Notes: a model not told the origin generated them from the sequence alone. A stretch of DNA of 24,039 bases from CAIKMD01 sp035277525 (GCA_035277525.1 DATEKH010000270.1:1-24039); one strand, 5' to 3'; counted from the stretch's first letter, positions 8,836-17,160 are shown. Numbers and translations are program-made.

Positions 8836-8884
8836 GTAAGGACGTTCCTTACGGATCGCCAGGCCGTTCCTTGCGATTCCTTAC
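8836..8884. promoter_or_regulatory. operator-like dyad plus two half-site repeats upstream of leuA
   Basis: GTAAGG-ACGTT-CCTTAC (8836-8852) is a 6-bp-arm dyad. Its right half, CGTTCCTTAC (8843-8852), recurs as CGTTCCTTGC (8865-8874) and GATTCCTTAC (8875-8884). The repeat starts are 22 and 10 bp apart, close to two and one DNA turns, so bound proteins would sit on one face. It lies 258-306 bases upstream of the leuA ATG. This looks like a transcription-factor binding cluster; the factor is unknown. Confidence 0.35.
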
Positions 8885-9002
8885 AAACCCCTACCGGACG
8901 GAAAATTTACCATGCCAATTATGTCTAATCCGTTTACGCCCCACTCCGCAAGTTTTCCGCCCGAGGCCTTGAAATTGCGCGATTTAGATGCAATCCGCGC
9001 GC

Positions 9003-10022
9003 TCAATTCCGGCTCTTATCGACGAGCCGATTCTGCGCGATCCATGGCATCATCGCGCGCAATTTGGCGCCGATCTGCTCGACCGGATGCTCGGCGCCGC
9101 GCCGGCGCATCGCCTTGAAGCTGGCTTGGCCGGCGGCGTTTTCAAGCACCCAGTCGCGGGCGAATCGGCCGGATTGGATGTCGTCGAGAATGCGCTTCAT
9201 TTCTTCCTTCACCGCCGGGCTGATCACGCGGGGCCCGCGCGTGTAGTCGCCATATTCGGCGGTGTTGGAGACCGAATAGCGCATATTGGCGATGCCGCCC
9301 TCGTACATGAGGTCGACGATCAGCTTCACCTCGTGCAAGCACTCGAAATAGGCCATCTCGGGCGCATAGCCCGCCTCGACCAGGGTCTCGTAGCCGGCCA
9401 TGATCAGGGCCGATAGCCCGCCGCACAGCACCGCCTGCTCGCCGAAAAGATCGGTTTCGCATTCCTCTTTGAAGGTGGTCTCGATCACGCCGGCGCGGCC
9501 GCCGCCGATCGCCGAGGCATAGGAGAGCGCCAGCTCGAGCGCGTTGCCCGAAGGGTTTTGCTCGACCGCGACAAGGCAGGGGACGCCGCCGCCCTTCAAA
9601 TATTCCGAGCGCACCGTGTGGCCGGGCCCTTTGGGCGCGATCATGAACACATCCATGTCCGGCCGCGGCTCGACCAGCTTGAAATGGATGTTAAAGCCGT
9701 GCGCGAAGGCGAGCGCGGTGTCGGGCCGCATATTCGCCTTGAGGTCATTGGCATAGAGCGCCGCCTGAAGCTCGTCGGGCGTCAGGATCATCACCAGATC
9801 CGCCCATTTGGCGCCCTCGCCCGGCGCCATCACCTTGAAATCGGCGGCTTCGGCCTTTTTTGCCGACGCCGAGCCGGGGCGGAGCGCGACGCGCACCTCC
9901 TTGACGCCGCTGTCGCGCAAATTCATGGCGTGGGCGTGGCCCTGGCTGCCATAGCCGACAACCAGCACCTTCCGGCCCTTGATGAGATTGACGTCGGCAT
10001 CACGATCGTAATAGACGCGCAT
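9003..10022 (-). CDS. ilvC: ketol-acid reductoisomerase (NADP+)
   Basis: A 339-residue class I (short) enzyme that isomerises and reduces 2-acetolactate or 2-aceto-2-hydroxybutyrate in valine, leucine and isoleucine synthesis. The N-terminal Rossmann domain carries VVGYGSQGHAHAMNLRDSG (about residues 21-39) and the following basic/Ser segment (LRPGSAS) expected for NADPH. The catalytic domain has the Mg-binding stretch ETDLFGEQAVLCGG and FECLHEVKLIVDLMYEGG. The start is ATG at 10022 (MRVYYDRDADVNLIKGRKV, a typical beginning). It lies 14 bases after the ilvN stop in the same direction and is probably co-transcribed with ilvB-ilvN. Downstream a weak imperfect stem precedes the leuA control region. 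Confidence 0.97.
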   Translation of the reverse strand: MRVYYDRDADVNLIKGRKVLVVGYGSQGHAHAMNLRDSGVKEVRVALRPGSASAKKAEAADFKVMAPGEGAKWADLVMILTPDELQAALYANDLKANMRPDTALAFAHGFNIHFKLVEPRPDMDVFMIAPKGPGHTVRSEYLKGGGVPCLVAVEQNPSGNALELALSYASAIGGGRAGVIETTFKEECETDLFGEQAVLCGGLSALIMAGYETLVEAGYAPEMAYFECLHEVKLIVDLMYEGGIANMRYSVSNTAEYGDYTRGPRVISPAVKEEMKRILDDIQSGRFARDWVLENAAGQASFKAMRRRGAEHPVEQIGAKLRAMMPWIAQNRLVDKSRN

Positions 10023-10036
10023 GGGGATTCCCTCTG

Positions 10037-10570
10037 TCAGCCTTCCAGCCTGTCAAAACCGCCCGGGCCGCGCGCAATCGCAACGACGCCGGTGCGCGAC
10101 ACATCGACCAGGCCCAAGGGCTTCATCAGATTGATGAAGGCATCGAGCTTTTCGGTCGAACCCGTGATCTCGAAGACAAAGCTCTCGATGGTCGAATCAA
10201 CCACCCGCGCGCGGAAAATATCGGCTAGGCGCAGCGACTCGATCCGTCCTTCGCCGGTCCCCGCCATCTTCACCAGCACGAGCTCGCGCTCGACTGCGTG
10301 GCCTTCCATCGTCAGGTCGTGGACGACGCGCACCGGCACGAGGCGCGAGAGCTGCGCCTTGATCTGCTCGATGATCATCGGCGTGCCCGAGGTGACGACC
10401 GTGATGCGCGAGAGACTGTTGGCGCGATCGACCTCGGCGACGGTCAGGCTCTCGATGTTGTAGCCGCGACCCGAGAACAGGCCGATCACCCGTGCGAGCA
10501 CGCCCGGCTCGTTGTCGACCAGCACGGCAATGGTATGCCTTTCGATCTCGCTCACGCAGTGCTCCGTCAT
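10037..10570 (-). CDS. ilvN: acetolactate synthase small (regulatory) subunit
   Basis: A 177-residue regulatory subunit that stimulates the catalytic subunit and carries feedback inhibition by valine. The N-terminal ACT domain (about residues 12-85) begins HTIAVLVDNEPGVLARVIGLFSGRGYNIESL, with the glycine-rich turn that binds the amino acid. The C-terminal half has the usual second domain (ELVLVKMAG... FEITGSTEKLDAF). The length is that of the IlvH/IlvN long type. The start is ATG at 10570, eight bases after the ilvB stop, consistent with an operon and paired expression. Naming ilvN versus ilvH is a convention; only one pair is present here. Confidence 0.96.
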   Translation of the reverse strand: MTEHCVSEIERHTIAVLVDNEPGVLARVIGLFSGRGYNIESLTVAEVDRANSLSRITVVTSGTPMIIEQIKAQLSRLVPVRVVHDLTMEGHAVERELVLVKMAGTGEGRIESLRLADIFRARVVDSTIESFVFEITGSTEKLDAFINLMKPLGLVDVSRTGVVAIARGPGGFDRLEG

Positions 10571-10578
10571 CCGGCCGA

Positions 10579-12345
10579 TCAGACGAGGACCATGCCCTCT
10601 TCGGAGATCGGACTGCCGGCCTTCTTGTCCTCGAGCCCAAGAATCATCTCATTGTGCGCGGCGCCCGAGGGGATCATCGGGAAGCAGTTCTCGTTCGGAT
10701 CGGTCGCGATATCGGCGATCACCGGCCCCGGGATCGCGATCATCTCTTTGATCACGTCATCGAGCTCCGGGGGCTTCGTCGCGCGCAGGCCCCGGGCGCC
10801 GAAGGCTTCGGCGAGCTTCACAAAATCGGGCAGCGAGGAACTGTAGCTCTCCGAATAGCGGCCGCCATGGAGCAGCTCCTGCCACTGGCGGATCATGCCC
10901 ATATATTGGTTGTTGATGATGAAGATCTTGACCGGGAGCCGGTACTGGCACGCGGTCGACATCTCCTGAATGTTCATGAGGATCGAGGCCTCGCCCGCGA
11001 TATCGACGACGAGCGCGTCGGGATGGGCGACCTGCACGCCGATCGCCGCCGGCAGCCCGTACCCCATCGTGCCGAGCCCGCCCGACGTCATCCAATGGAA
11101 CGGCTTGTCGAATTTGAAGAGCTGCGCCGCCCACATCTGATGCTGGCCGACTTCGGTCGTGATGTAGGTATCGCGGTCGCGGGTCAACGCGTGAAGCCGC
11201 TCGATCGCATATTGCGGCTTGATGATCTTGTCGCCCTGCGTGTAGTGCAGGCAATCGCGCTTGCGCCAGGTCTCGATCTGCTTCCACCATTTGCCGAGCG
11301 CGGCGTGATCGGGTGCAAAGCGCCGCGCTTTGAGCCCTGCGATCAGGGCCTCGAGCACCTTGGCGCAATCGCCGACCACCGGCACGTCGACGCGGACGTT
11401 CTTGTTGATGTTCGAAGGGTCGATGTCGATGTGGATCTTCTTCGATTGCGGCGAGAAGGCCGCGACCTTGCCGGTGACGCGGTCGTCGAACCGCGCGCCG
11501 ACATTGACCATGACGTCGCAACCGTGCATCGCGAGGTTGGCCTCGTAGGTGCCGTGCATGCCGACGAGGCCGAGATAGCGCTTATCCGCCGCCGGAAACG
11601 CACCGAGCCCCATCAGGGTCAGGGTGCAGGGGTAGCCGGTCATTTCGACCAGCTCGCCGAAGAGCGCCACGGCCCTCGGACCCGAATTGACGATGCCGCC
11701 GCCGGCATAAAAAAGCGGCCGCTTCGCATGGGCGATGAGTTCGACCGCTTCGGCGATGCGCGCCGGATCGGGCTCGGTCTGCGGACGATAGGATTTGCGC
11801 CGCTCGATCGCCTCGGGCGCGCGATAGGTCCCGGTCGCGAACAGCACGTCCTTCGGCAGATCGACGACGACCGGCCCGGGCCGGCCGCTGCGCGCGACAT
11901 AGAAGGCCTCGTGCAACACCCGGGCGAGATCGTCCACGTCCTTGACGAGGTAATTGTGCTTGGTGCAAGGGCGCGTAATGCCGGTGGTGTCGGCTTCCTG
12001 AAACGCGTCATTGCCGATGAGATGGGTCGGCACTTGTCCGGTCAGGCAAATGACCGGAACCGAATCCATCAGCGCGTCGGTCAGCCCGGTGACGGCATTG
12101 GTCGCGCCGGGTCCGCTGGTCACCAGCACCACGCCGGTCTTGCCGGTCGAGCGCGCATAACCTTCGGCGGCATGCACCGCGCCCTGCTCGTGCCGCACCA
12201 GGATGTGACGCAGCCGGTTCTGCAGAAAGAGCGCGTCATAGATCGGAAGCACGGCGCCGCCCGGATAGCCGAATACGACATCAACGCCCTGGTCGCCCAG
12301 CGCTTTGATGACCATTTCGGCCCCGTTCATTCGATCCGCTGCCAT
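10579..12345 (-). CDS. ilvB: acetolactate synthase large (catalytic) subunit
   Basis: A 588-residue ThDP enzyme making 2-acetolactate or 2-aceto-2-hydroxybutyrate. Three domains are visible: the PYR domain with FGYPGGAVLPIYDAL and catalytic Glu E53 in RHEQGAVHAAEGYAR, the central FAD-binding-type domain (GARFDDRVTGK), and the PP domain with the ThDP motif. The motif core reads GEA (451-453) rather than textbook GDG, within VVDIAGEASILMNIQEMSTA. I recall GEA/GDA variants in alphaproteobacterial enzymes, and the downstream Asn pair (IINNQYMGMIRQWQE) is intact, so activity is expected. ATG 12345 has GGGAG eight bases upstream. It starts 63 bases after miaA, which is too short for a large leader, so the promoter may lie in miaA. 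Confidence 0.97.
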   Translation of the reverse strand: MAADRMNGAEMVIKALGDQGVDVVFGYPGGAVLPIYDALFLQNRLRHILVRHEQGAVHAAEGYARSTGKTGVVLVTSGPGATNAVTGLTDALMDSVPVICLTGQVPTHLIGNDAFQEADTTGITRPCTKHNYLVKDVDDLARVLHEAFYVARSGRPGPVVVDLPKDVLFATGTYRAPEAIERRKSYRPQTEPDPARIAEAVELIAHAKRPLFYAGGGIVNSGPRAVALFGELVEMTGYPCTLTLMGLGAFPAADKRYLGLVGMHGTYEANLAMHGCDVMVNVGARFDDRVTGKVAAFSPQSKKIHIDIDPSNINKNVRVDVPVVGDCAKVLEALIAGLKARRFAPDHAALGKWWKQIETWRKRDCLHYTQGDKIIKPQYAIERLHALTRDRDTYITTEVGQHQMWAAQLFKFDKPFHWMTSGGLGTMGYGLPAAIGVQVAHPDALVVDIAGEASILMNIQEMSTACQYRLPVKIFIINNQYMGMIRQWQELLHGGRYSESYSSSLPDFVKLAEAFGARGLRATKPPELDDVIKEMIAIPGPVIADIATDPNENCFPMIPSGAAHNEMILGLEDKKAGSPISEEGMVLV

Positions 12346-12408
12346 GACACGCTCCCAAGTCTCGCAACGGCCAAGGATTTCCGCCGCGAAACCCGCAACC
12401 CTAAAGAG

Positions 12409-13377
12409 CTAGAGGGTACGGGTCAACAGAAACTCGCGAATAAACGAAAAAATTTCTGGTAATAAACTTTCCGAAAATTGCGTTTCAACCGGCAATTTTT
12501 TCAGCGAATTGCTTATCGGCAACCGCCGACCGAACCACGTATATTGCCGTTTAGCATAATTGCGCGTTGCTTGCTGCATTGCAGCAACCGCTTGCGCATG
12601 CGAGACCTGCCCGCTGAGAAAGGCTCCGAGCTCGCGCACGCCCACGGCTTTCATCGCCGGCAGGTTTGGTGCAAGCCCGCGCCGCATCAGTGTCTCGACC
12701 TCGGCTTCGGCGCCCGCCTCGATCATCGCCAGCACGCGCGCGTCGCAGGCGCGATAGAGAACGTCACGCGGCGGCAGCAACACGATCGCCGCCGCCCGCA
12801 GGCCGGCGTTCGGCGCTTGCTGCCGACGGCGCCACTCGGACATCGGCACGCCGGTCGCGCGCGCCACTTCATAGGCGCGGGTGACCCGTTGCTTGTCGGC
12901 CGGCGCGAGACGCTGCGCGCTTTCGGGGTCGAGGGCGGCGAGCGCGGCGTGAAAGCCGGCTTGGCCGAGGCTTTCGCGCAGCGCCTGCGCTTCGGTGCGC
13001 GCCGCGGCGGGAATGGGCGGCAGCTCGGCAAGGCCGCGGAGCAGCGCTTCGAGATAAAGCCCGGTGCCGCCGACGAGGATCGGAAGGCGGCGTTCGCGGT
13101 GCGCTTCGGCGATCGCCTCGAGCGCGAGGTGGCGCCAGCGGCCCGCCGAGCAGGCCTCGGCCGCATCGATCACGCCGTAAAGCCGATGGGGTGCGCGCGC
13201 CAGCTCGGCGGCGCCAGGGCGCGCGCTCAGCACGGCGAGGTCGCGATAGACTTGCTGACTATCGGCGTTGATGATCGTCCCGTCGAAGCGTTCGGCCAGG
13301 TGCAAGCCAAGCGCCGATTTGCCGCTCGCGGTCGGACCGGCGACGATGACGATCGAAGTCTCGCTCGGGCTTGCCAT
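12409..13377 (-). CDS. miaA: tRNA dimethylallyltransferase
   Basis: A 322-residue enzyme adding a dimethylallyl group to A37 of tRNAs reading UNN codons. The P-loop is GPTASGKSAL (14-23). The DSQQVYRDL segment and the ARPGAAELARAPHRLYGV stretch follow in the expected places, then ILVGGTGLYLEALL, the central insertion domain (R-R-QQAPN), and MKAVGVRELGAFLSG with QQATRNYAKRQYTWFGRR near the C-terminus. The last ~30 residues (QFSESLLPEIFSFIREFLL) are encoded by AT-richer DNA. They match the hydrophobic ending I recall in alphaproteobacterial MiaA. The start is ATG at 13377. It is divergent from serB across 65 bases and upstream of ilvB. Confidence 0.95.
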   Translation of the reverse strand: MASPSETSIVIVAGPTASGKSALGLHLAERFDGTIINADSQQVYRDLAVLSARPGAAELARAPHRLYGVIDAAEACSAGRWRHLALEAIAEAHRERRLPILVGGTGLYLEALLRGLAELPPIPAAARTEAQALRESLGQAGFHAALAALDPESAQRLAPADKQRVTRAYEVARATGVPMSEWRRRQQAPNAGLRAAAIVLLPPRDVLYRACDARVLAMIEAGAEAEVETLMRRGLAPNLPAMKAVGVRELGAFLSGQVSHAQAVAAMQQATRNYAKRQYTWFGRRLPISNSLKKLPVETQFSESLLPEIFSFIREFLLTRTL

Positions 13378-13442
13378 GGCGGGGTTCTAGCACGCGCGGT
13401 GCGCGCTTGCCTTTCGTCGCCGCCTCGCCGATAACCGCACCC

Positions 13443-14357
13443 ATGCCCGACACCGTCATCACTGTCATTGCGGCGCGCCAAGCGGCCGCGGCGCTCGGCG
13501 CCGCGGTGGTCGAGGCGAGCCGCGCGCTCGAGCTGCGCGGTGCGCGGCTTGGCGGCATCGACTGGCTCGCCGAAAGTATCGCCTGCGACATTGCTTTCGA
13601 CGACCTGCCGCCCGACCAGGCGGACGCGATCTGCCGCCGCGCAATCGCGCAAAAAATCGGCCCGGTGCCGATCGATCTGGTGGCACAGCCCCGCGCGGGA
13701 CGAAAGAAAAGGCTGCTCGTCGCCGATATGGAAGCAACCATCATCGCCAATGAAATGCTCGACGAATTGGCCGAGTTGCGCGGCATAAAAGCGCAGATCG
13801 CCGCCATCACCGCCCGCGCGATGAATGGCGAGATCGATTTCGCCGCGGCGCTCACGGAGCGCGTCGCTTTGCTGAAGGGGCTGCCGGAGAGCGCGCTCGC
13901 AACCGTCGCGGCGCGGATCCGGATCAACCCCGGGGCAAAGGCGCTGGTCGCGACCATGCGGGCCGCCGGCGCGCGCACCGCCCTCGTCTCGGGTGGATTC
14001 CGCATCTTCGCCGATGCGGTCGGCGGCCGTCTGGGCTTCGATCTGACCGTCGCCAACGAGCTGGAGGTCAGCGGCGGGCAGCTCGCCGGCACCGTGAAGC
14101 AGCCGATCCTTGCGCGCGAGGCCAAGCTCGAAACCTTGACCAGCCTTGCAGCGGAGCACGGCTTGCCGCTTGCCGCGACACTGGCGGTCGGCGATGGCGC
14201 CAATGATCTGCCGATGATCGAAGCCGCCGGACTCGGGGTCGCCTACCACGCCAAGCCGAATACGGTGGCGCGCGCGCGCTGGCGGGTCGATCACGCCGAT
14301 CTGAGCGCGCTGCTTTACGCCCAAGGCTATCGCCACGCCGAGATCGTTGCGGAGTAG
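13443..14357 (+). CDS. serB: phosphoserine phosphatase
   Basis: A 304-residue HAD-family phosphatase catalysing the last step of serine synthesis. The N-terminal ~85 residues form a degenerate ACT-like region, followed by the HAD core. Motif I is VADMEATI with nucleophile D95; the position two residues on, normally Asp (general acid/base), is Glu (E97). Motif II is LVSGGF (S183), motif III Lys is probably K228, and motif IV is GDGANDLPMI (250-259). The cap-domain segment AITARAMNGEIDFAAALTER is typical of SerB. I chose ATG 13443; the frame extends to 13371, but the extra 24 residues overlap the miaA start and look unlike the family. It converges on the Do protease across 52 bases. Confidence 0.93.
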   Translation: MPDTVITVIAARQAAAALGAAVVEASRALELRGARLGGIDWLAESIACDIAFDDLPPDQADAICRRAIAQKIGPVPIDLVAQPRAGRKKRLLVADMEATIIANEMLDELAELRGIKAQIAAITARAMNGEIDFAAALTERVALLKGLPESALATVAARIRINPGAKALVATMRAAGARTALVSGGFRIFADAVGGRLGFDLTVANELEVSGGQLAGTVKQPILAREAKLETLTSLAAEHGLPLAATLAVGDGANDLPMIEAAGLGVAYHAKPNTVARARWRVDHADLSALLYAQGYRHAEIVAE

Positions 14358-14378
14358 AGGGCTCGGAACCGGCGACTG

Positions 14379-14395
14379 AGCCGGCGCACCCGGCT
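14379..14395. terminator. short hairpin between convergent serB and the Do protease
   Basis: AGCCGG (14379-14384) and CCGGCT (14390-14395) form a 6-bp stem with a 5-nt loop in the 52-bp gap between the two convergent stop codons. An overlapping GGCTC/GAGCC pairing (around 14360 and 14378) is also possible. The place fits a bidirectional terminator, but the stem is short and has no T-run, so this is tentative. Confidence 0.3.
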
Positions 14396-14409
14396 GCCCG
14401 GGCGCGAAT

Positions 14410-15960
14410 TCAGCTATTGTCGAGCTTCACCGCGACGAAGCGGAGATCGCCCTGGCGATCGACCAGCAACAGCACGGATTTGCGCCCGGATTTTTTGGCC
14501 TCGTCGATCTTGGCGAGGATATCCGCCGTGGTCTTGACGCTGTCTTGCGCCACTTCGACCACGACGTCGCCCGCCCGCATGCCTTTATCGGCCGAAGGCC
14601 CGCCCGCCTCGATATCGGTGATCACGACCCCCGCCGCGTCGTCGCCCAGGCCATAGCGGTCGCGCAGATCGGGCGTGAGGTTCGCAAGCGACAATCCCAG
14701 CGCTTTTACCACCTCGGCCGGCGTCGCTCCCGGCTTGTCCTTCGCCGTCAAGGAGGCTTGCTGGGGCTCTTCCTTGAGCTCGCCGACCTTGACCTCGAGC
14801 GGCACTTCCTTGCGCTTGCGCCACACCGTGACCTTCACCACCTTGTCGATCGGCGTCTCGGCGACGATGCGCGGCAGATGCCGCATATCCATCACTTCCT
14901 TGCCGTCGAAGGTCAGCACGACGTCGCCGGGCTGGATCCCGGCCTTTTGTGCGGGCCCGCCGTCATGGACGCTCGCGATCAAGGCGCCGCGCGGCTTGTC
15001 GAGGCCGAGGCTTTCGGCGATCTCGTCGTTGACGCTCTGGATGTTGACGCCGAGCCAGCCGCGCCGCGCGTGGCCGTATTGCTTGATCTGATCGAGTACC
15101 GGCTTCGCCTCGTTGGCGGGGATCGCGAAACCGATGCCGATCGAACCGCCCGAGGGCGAATAAATCGCGGTGTTGATGCCGATCACCTCGCCGTTCATGT
15201 TGAACATCGGGCCACCCGAATTGCCGCGGTTTATCGCGGCGTCGGTCTGCAGGAAATCGTCGTAAGGCCCGGCGTTGATCTCGCGCGCCCGCGCCGAAAG
15301 AATGCCCGCCGTCACCGATCCGCCGAGCCCGAACGGATTGCCGATTGCCAGCACCCAATCGCCGACGCGGGTCTGATCGCTGTCGCCGAATTTGACAAAG
15401 GGCAAGGGCTTGCTCGGCTTGACGCGCAGCAGCGCAAGATCGGTCTTGCTGTCGCGCCCGACGACTTCGGCCTTGAAATTGGTGTCGTCCTGCAGCGTCA
15501 CCGTGATGTCGTCCGCGTCCTCGATCACGTGGTTGTTGGTCACGATGAGGCCCGACGGATCGATGATGAAGCCCGAGCCGAGCGAGGTCTGCTGGCGCGG
15601 CAGGGCCTCCTGCTGGCCTTGGCCTTGGCCCTGACCCTGGCGCTGGTTGCGATCGAGGAAGTCCTTGAAGAATTGCTCGAACGGCGATCCCGGCGGAAAT
15701 TGCGGCGCATCGGGCACGGCCCGTTTGGTCCCGCCGCCGCGGTCGGGCTTGATCGTCTGCGTGCTCGAGATGTTGACGACCGCCGGCAGGAGTTTCGCGG
15801 CGAGATCGGCGAAGCTGTCCGGCGCGGGTTTGGCCGAAGCGGCAAGAGAGAGCGAGAGCGCCGCCGCCAAGGTGACGATGAATCTTGCCCATGCAAAGCC
15901 GGCGCGCGGAGCGGACAAGCCGCACCGATGCATGGGCAGGCTGAACTTGGCCTGATTCAC
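14410..15960 (-). CDS. Do-family periplasmic serine endoprotease (DegP/DegQ/MucD-like)
   Basis: A 516-residue exported protease and chaperone that removes misfolded envelope proteins. It has an N-terminal signal peptide (basic start, hydrophobic about 25-40, cleavage near ASA-K), a trypsin-like domain with the complete triad H144 (TNNHVIE), D174 (SKTDLALL) and S248 (GNSGGPMF), then two PDZ domains (about 300-395 and 415-510). GTG at 15960 is chosen because GGAGG lies seven bases before it; the ATG at residue 10 has no such site. The loop after the signal region has a Gln-Gly repeat (106-117). A -10-like TAAAAT lies about 40 bases upstream (16005-16000), so it may have its own promoter besides reading through from hflKC. 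Confidence 0.94.
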   Translation of the reverse strand: MNQAKFSLPMHRCGLSAPRAGFAWARFIVTLAAALSLSLAASAKPAPDSFADLAAKLLPAVVNISSTQTIKPDRGGGTKRAVPDAPQFPPGSPFEQFFKDFLDRNQRQGQGQGQGQQEALPRQQTSLGSGFIIDPSGLIVTNNHVIEDADDITVTLQDDTNFKAEVVGRDSKTDLALLRVKPSKPLPFVKFGDSDQTRVGDWVLAIGNPFGLGGSVTAGILSARAREINAGPYDDFLQTDAAINRGNSGGPMFNMNGEVIGINTAIYSPSGGSIGIGFAIPANEAKPVLDQIKQYGHARRGWLGVNIQSVNDEIAESLGLDKPRGALIASVHDGGPAQKAGIQPGDVVLTFDGKEVMDMRHLPRIVAETPIDKVVKVTVWRKRKEVPLEVKVGELKEEPQQASLTAKDKPGATPAEVVKALGLSLANLTPDLRDRYGLGDDAAGVVITDIEAGGPSADKGMRAGDVVVEVAQDSVKTTADILAKIDEAKKSGRKSVLLLVDRQGDLRFVAVKLDNS

Positions 15961-16030
15961 CGGCGAACCTCCCTCGAGCCGATTGAACGCGGAAACACCA
16001 TTTTAGAAAACTATTCGCCCGCAAGCCAGC

Positions 16031-16050
16031 GTCGGACGACGCCGTCCGAC
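16031..16050. terminator. 8-bp hairpin between the DUF2065 gene and the Do protease
   Basis: GTCGGACG (16031-16038) and CGTCCGAC (16043-16050) form a perfect 8-bp stem with a 4-nt loop, about 20 bases after the DUF2065 stop on the minus strand. It could end part of the hflK-hflC transcripts before the protease gene, or protect the mRNA end. A T-run is absent on the minus strand; TTT follows only on the plus strand. Confidence 0.35.
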
Positions 16051-16069
16051 TTTGTCATGGCTGGCGCGG

Positions 16070-16255
16070 TCAATGCCGAATGAGCCATAGGGCGACAACC
16101 CCAAGACAGGCCGCGGCAAGCCCGGCGAGGCGAAGCGCCACCGCCGGCATGGCGCAGACTTGCGCGTTGAGGCGCTGCATCGCCGCCGGCGCCAAGGCAT
16201 AGAGCATCCCCTCGATCGCCAACGCCAGGGCAAGCGCGGTGCTGAAATCCCTCAC
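16070..16255 (-). CDS. DUF2065 family small membrane protein
   Basis: A 61-residue protein with two hydrophobic helices (about residues 5-24 and 39-58) and the pattern ALALAIEGMLYALAP... MPAVALRLAGLAAACLGVVALWLIR. This is the shape of DUF2065 (YjeT-like) proteins, which are commonly found directly after hflC. The function of the family is not established; the link to HflKC is by position. The GTG start at 16255 overlaps the hflC stop as GTGA, so it is translationally coupled. An in-frame ATG at residue 17 would remove the first helix and is unlikely. Confidence 0.85.
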   Translation of the reverse strand: MRDFSTALALALAIEGMLYALAPAAMQRLNAQVCAMPAVALRLAGLAAACLGVVALWLIRH

Positions 16256-17160
16256 CGGCGCGCGCCAGCAGCCGCCGACGCTGCGGCGTTCCCATCGCCG
16301 ACCGGCGCACCCTTCAAATATTTGAAGAATTCGTCGTCGGGCGAAAGCACGAGCGTCGTTCCATCGCCGGTCAGGCTGTCGCGATAGGCCTGGAGCGAGC
16401 GATAGAAGGTGAAGAAGCTCACATCCTTGCCATAGGCATCGGCGTAGATCTTGATGCTTTGAGCATCGCCTTCGCCGCGCAGGATCTGCGCCTGGCGTTG
16501 CGCATCGGCCAGGATCTCGACGCGCTGGCGGTCGGCATCGGCGCGGATCTGCACCGATTGCTGCGCGCCTTCGGCGCGGTATTGCGCCGCCTCGCGCTGC
16601 CGCTCGGCCTTCATCCGCGCATAGATCGCCTCGGCGTTCTCTTCCGGCAAATCGACGCGCCGCAGCCGCACATCGACCACTTCGATGCCGAAGCTCTTGG
16701 CTTCATTGTTCACGGCATCGCGCGTCTGCTGCATGATATTGGCGCGCTGCGACGACACCACCGCCTGAAGCTCGTTGTTGCCGATGATGCGGCGCAAGCT
16801 CGCGCTGATGATCGCCGACACGCGTGCGTCCGCGACCGCTTCGGTGCCGACGCTTTGATAGAACTGCAGCGGATTGACGATCCGGAAGCGCGCATAAGTA
16901 TCCACCACCAACCGCTTCTGATCCGCGCCGATGACCTCTTCGGCCGGCGGCTCGAGATCGAGCAGACGGCGGTCGTAAATCACGACGTTTTGATATGGGA
17001 GCTTCACCTGCAGACCCGGATGATCGATGACCCGCACGGGCTTGCCGAATTGCAGCACGAGCGCGATCTGGTACTGGTTGACGGTGAAAAACACCGTGAA
17101 GAGGATGACGAGCAGGACAAAGAGCCCGCCGCCGAGAAAGGCAAGGGTGCGGGAATTCAT
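16252..17160 (-). CDS. hflC: HflC, SPFH-domain regulator of FtsH protease
   Basis: A 302-residue membrane-anchored SPFH/prohibitin-domain protein that forms a cage with HflK around FtsH and modulates its proteolysis. One N-terminal helix (about 6-27) is followed by the SPFH domain (VNQYQIALVLQFGKPVRVI at about 28-46, through RLRRVDLPEENAEAIYARM). A long charged coiled coil comes next (AERQREAAQYRAEGAQQSV and on), then the SFFTFYRSLQAYRDSL segment. The tail is Ala/Gly-rich and poorly conserved. ATG 17160 overlaps the hflK stop (ATGA), so HflK and HflC are coupled. Length and gene order match the family. Confidence 0.96.
   Translation of the reverse strand: MNSRTLAFLGGGLFVLLVILFTVFFTVNQYQIALVLQFGKPVRVIDHPGLQVKLPYQNVVIYDRRLLDLEPPAEEVIGADQKRLVVDTYARFRIVNPLQFYQSVGTEAVADARVSAIISASLRRIIGNNELQAVVSSQRANIMQQTRDAVNNEAKSFGIEVVDVRLRRVDLPEENAEAIYARMKAERQREAAQYRAEGAQQSVQIRADADRQRVEILADAQRQAQILRGEGDAQSIKIYADAYGKDVSFFTFYRSLQAYRDSLTGDGTTLVLSPDDEFFKYLKGAPVGDGNAAASAAAGARR

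Larger units (their letters stand above)
8579..9002 (-). promoter_or_regulatory. leuA upstream region with candidate attenuator and operator
   Basis: This is the only gap over 300 bases in the window without a clear gene. In the direction of leuA transcription it holds a triple TTCCTT/AAGGAA repeat with a dyad (8836-8884), then a possible 46-codon leader ORF (8802-8662). Two mutually exclusive stems lie inside that ORF (8730-8738 with 8755-8763; 8741-8748 with 8757-8764). A 12-bp stem (8627-8638 with 8657-8668) follows, and its 5' arm contains the leader stop codon. The leuA Shine-Dalgarno site comes last. I found no convincing -35/-10 pair. The arrangement resembles ribosome-dependent attenuation, but the leader has no run of leucine codons. 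Confidence 0.4.

Noticed and set aside
8938..9002. Terminator after ilvC
   Set aside because: AATTGAGCGCG and CGCGCAATT can pair only with a bulge and a 16-nt loop, with no T-run, so it was not listed.
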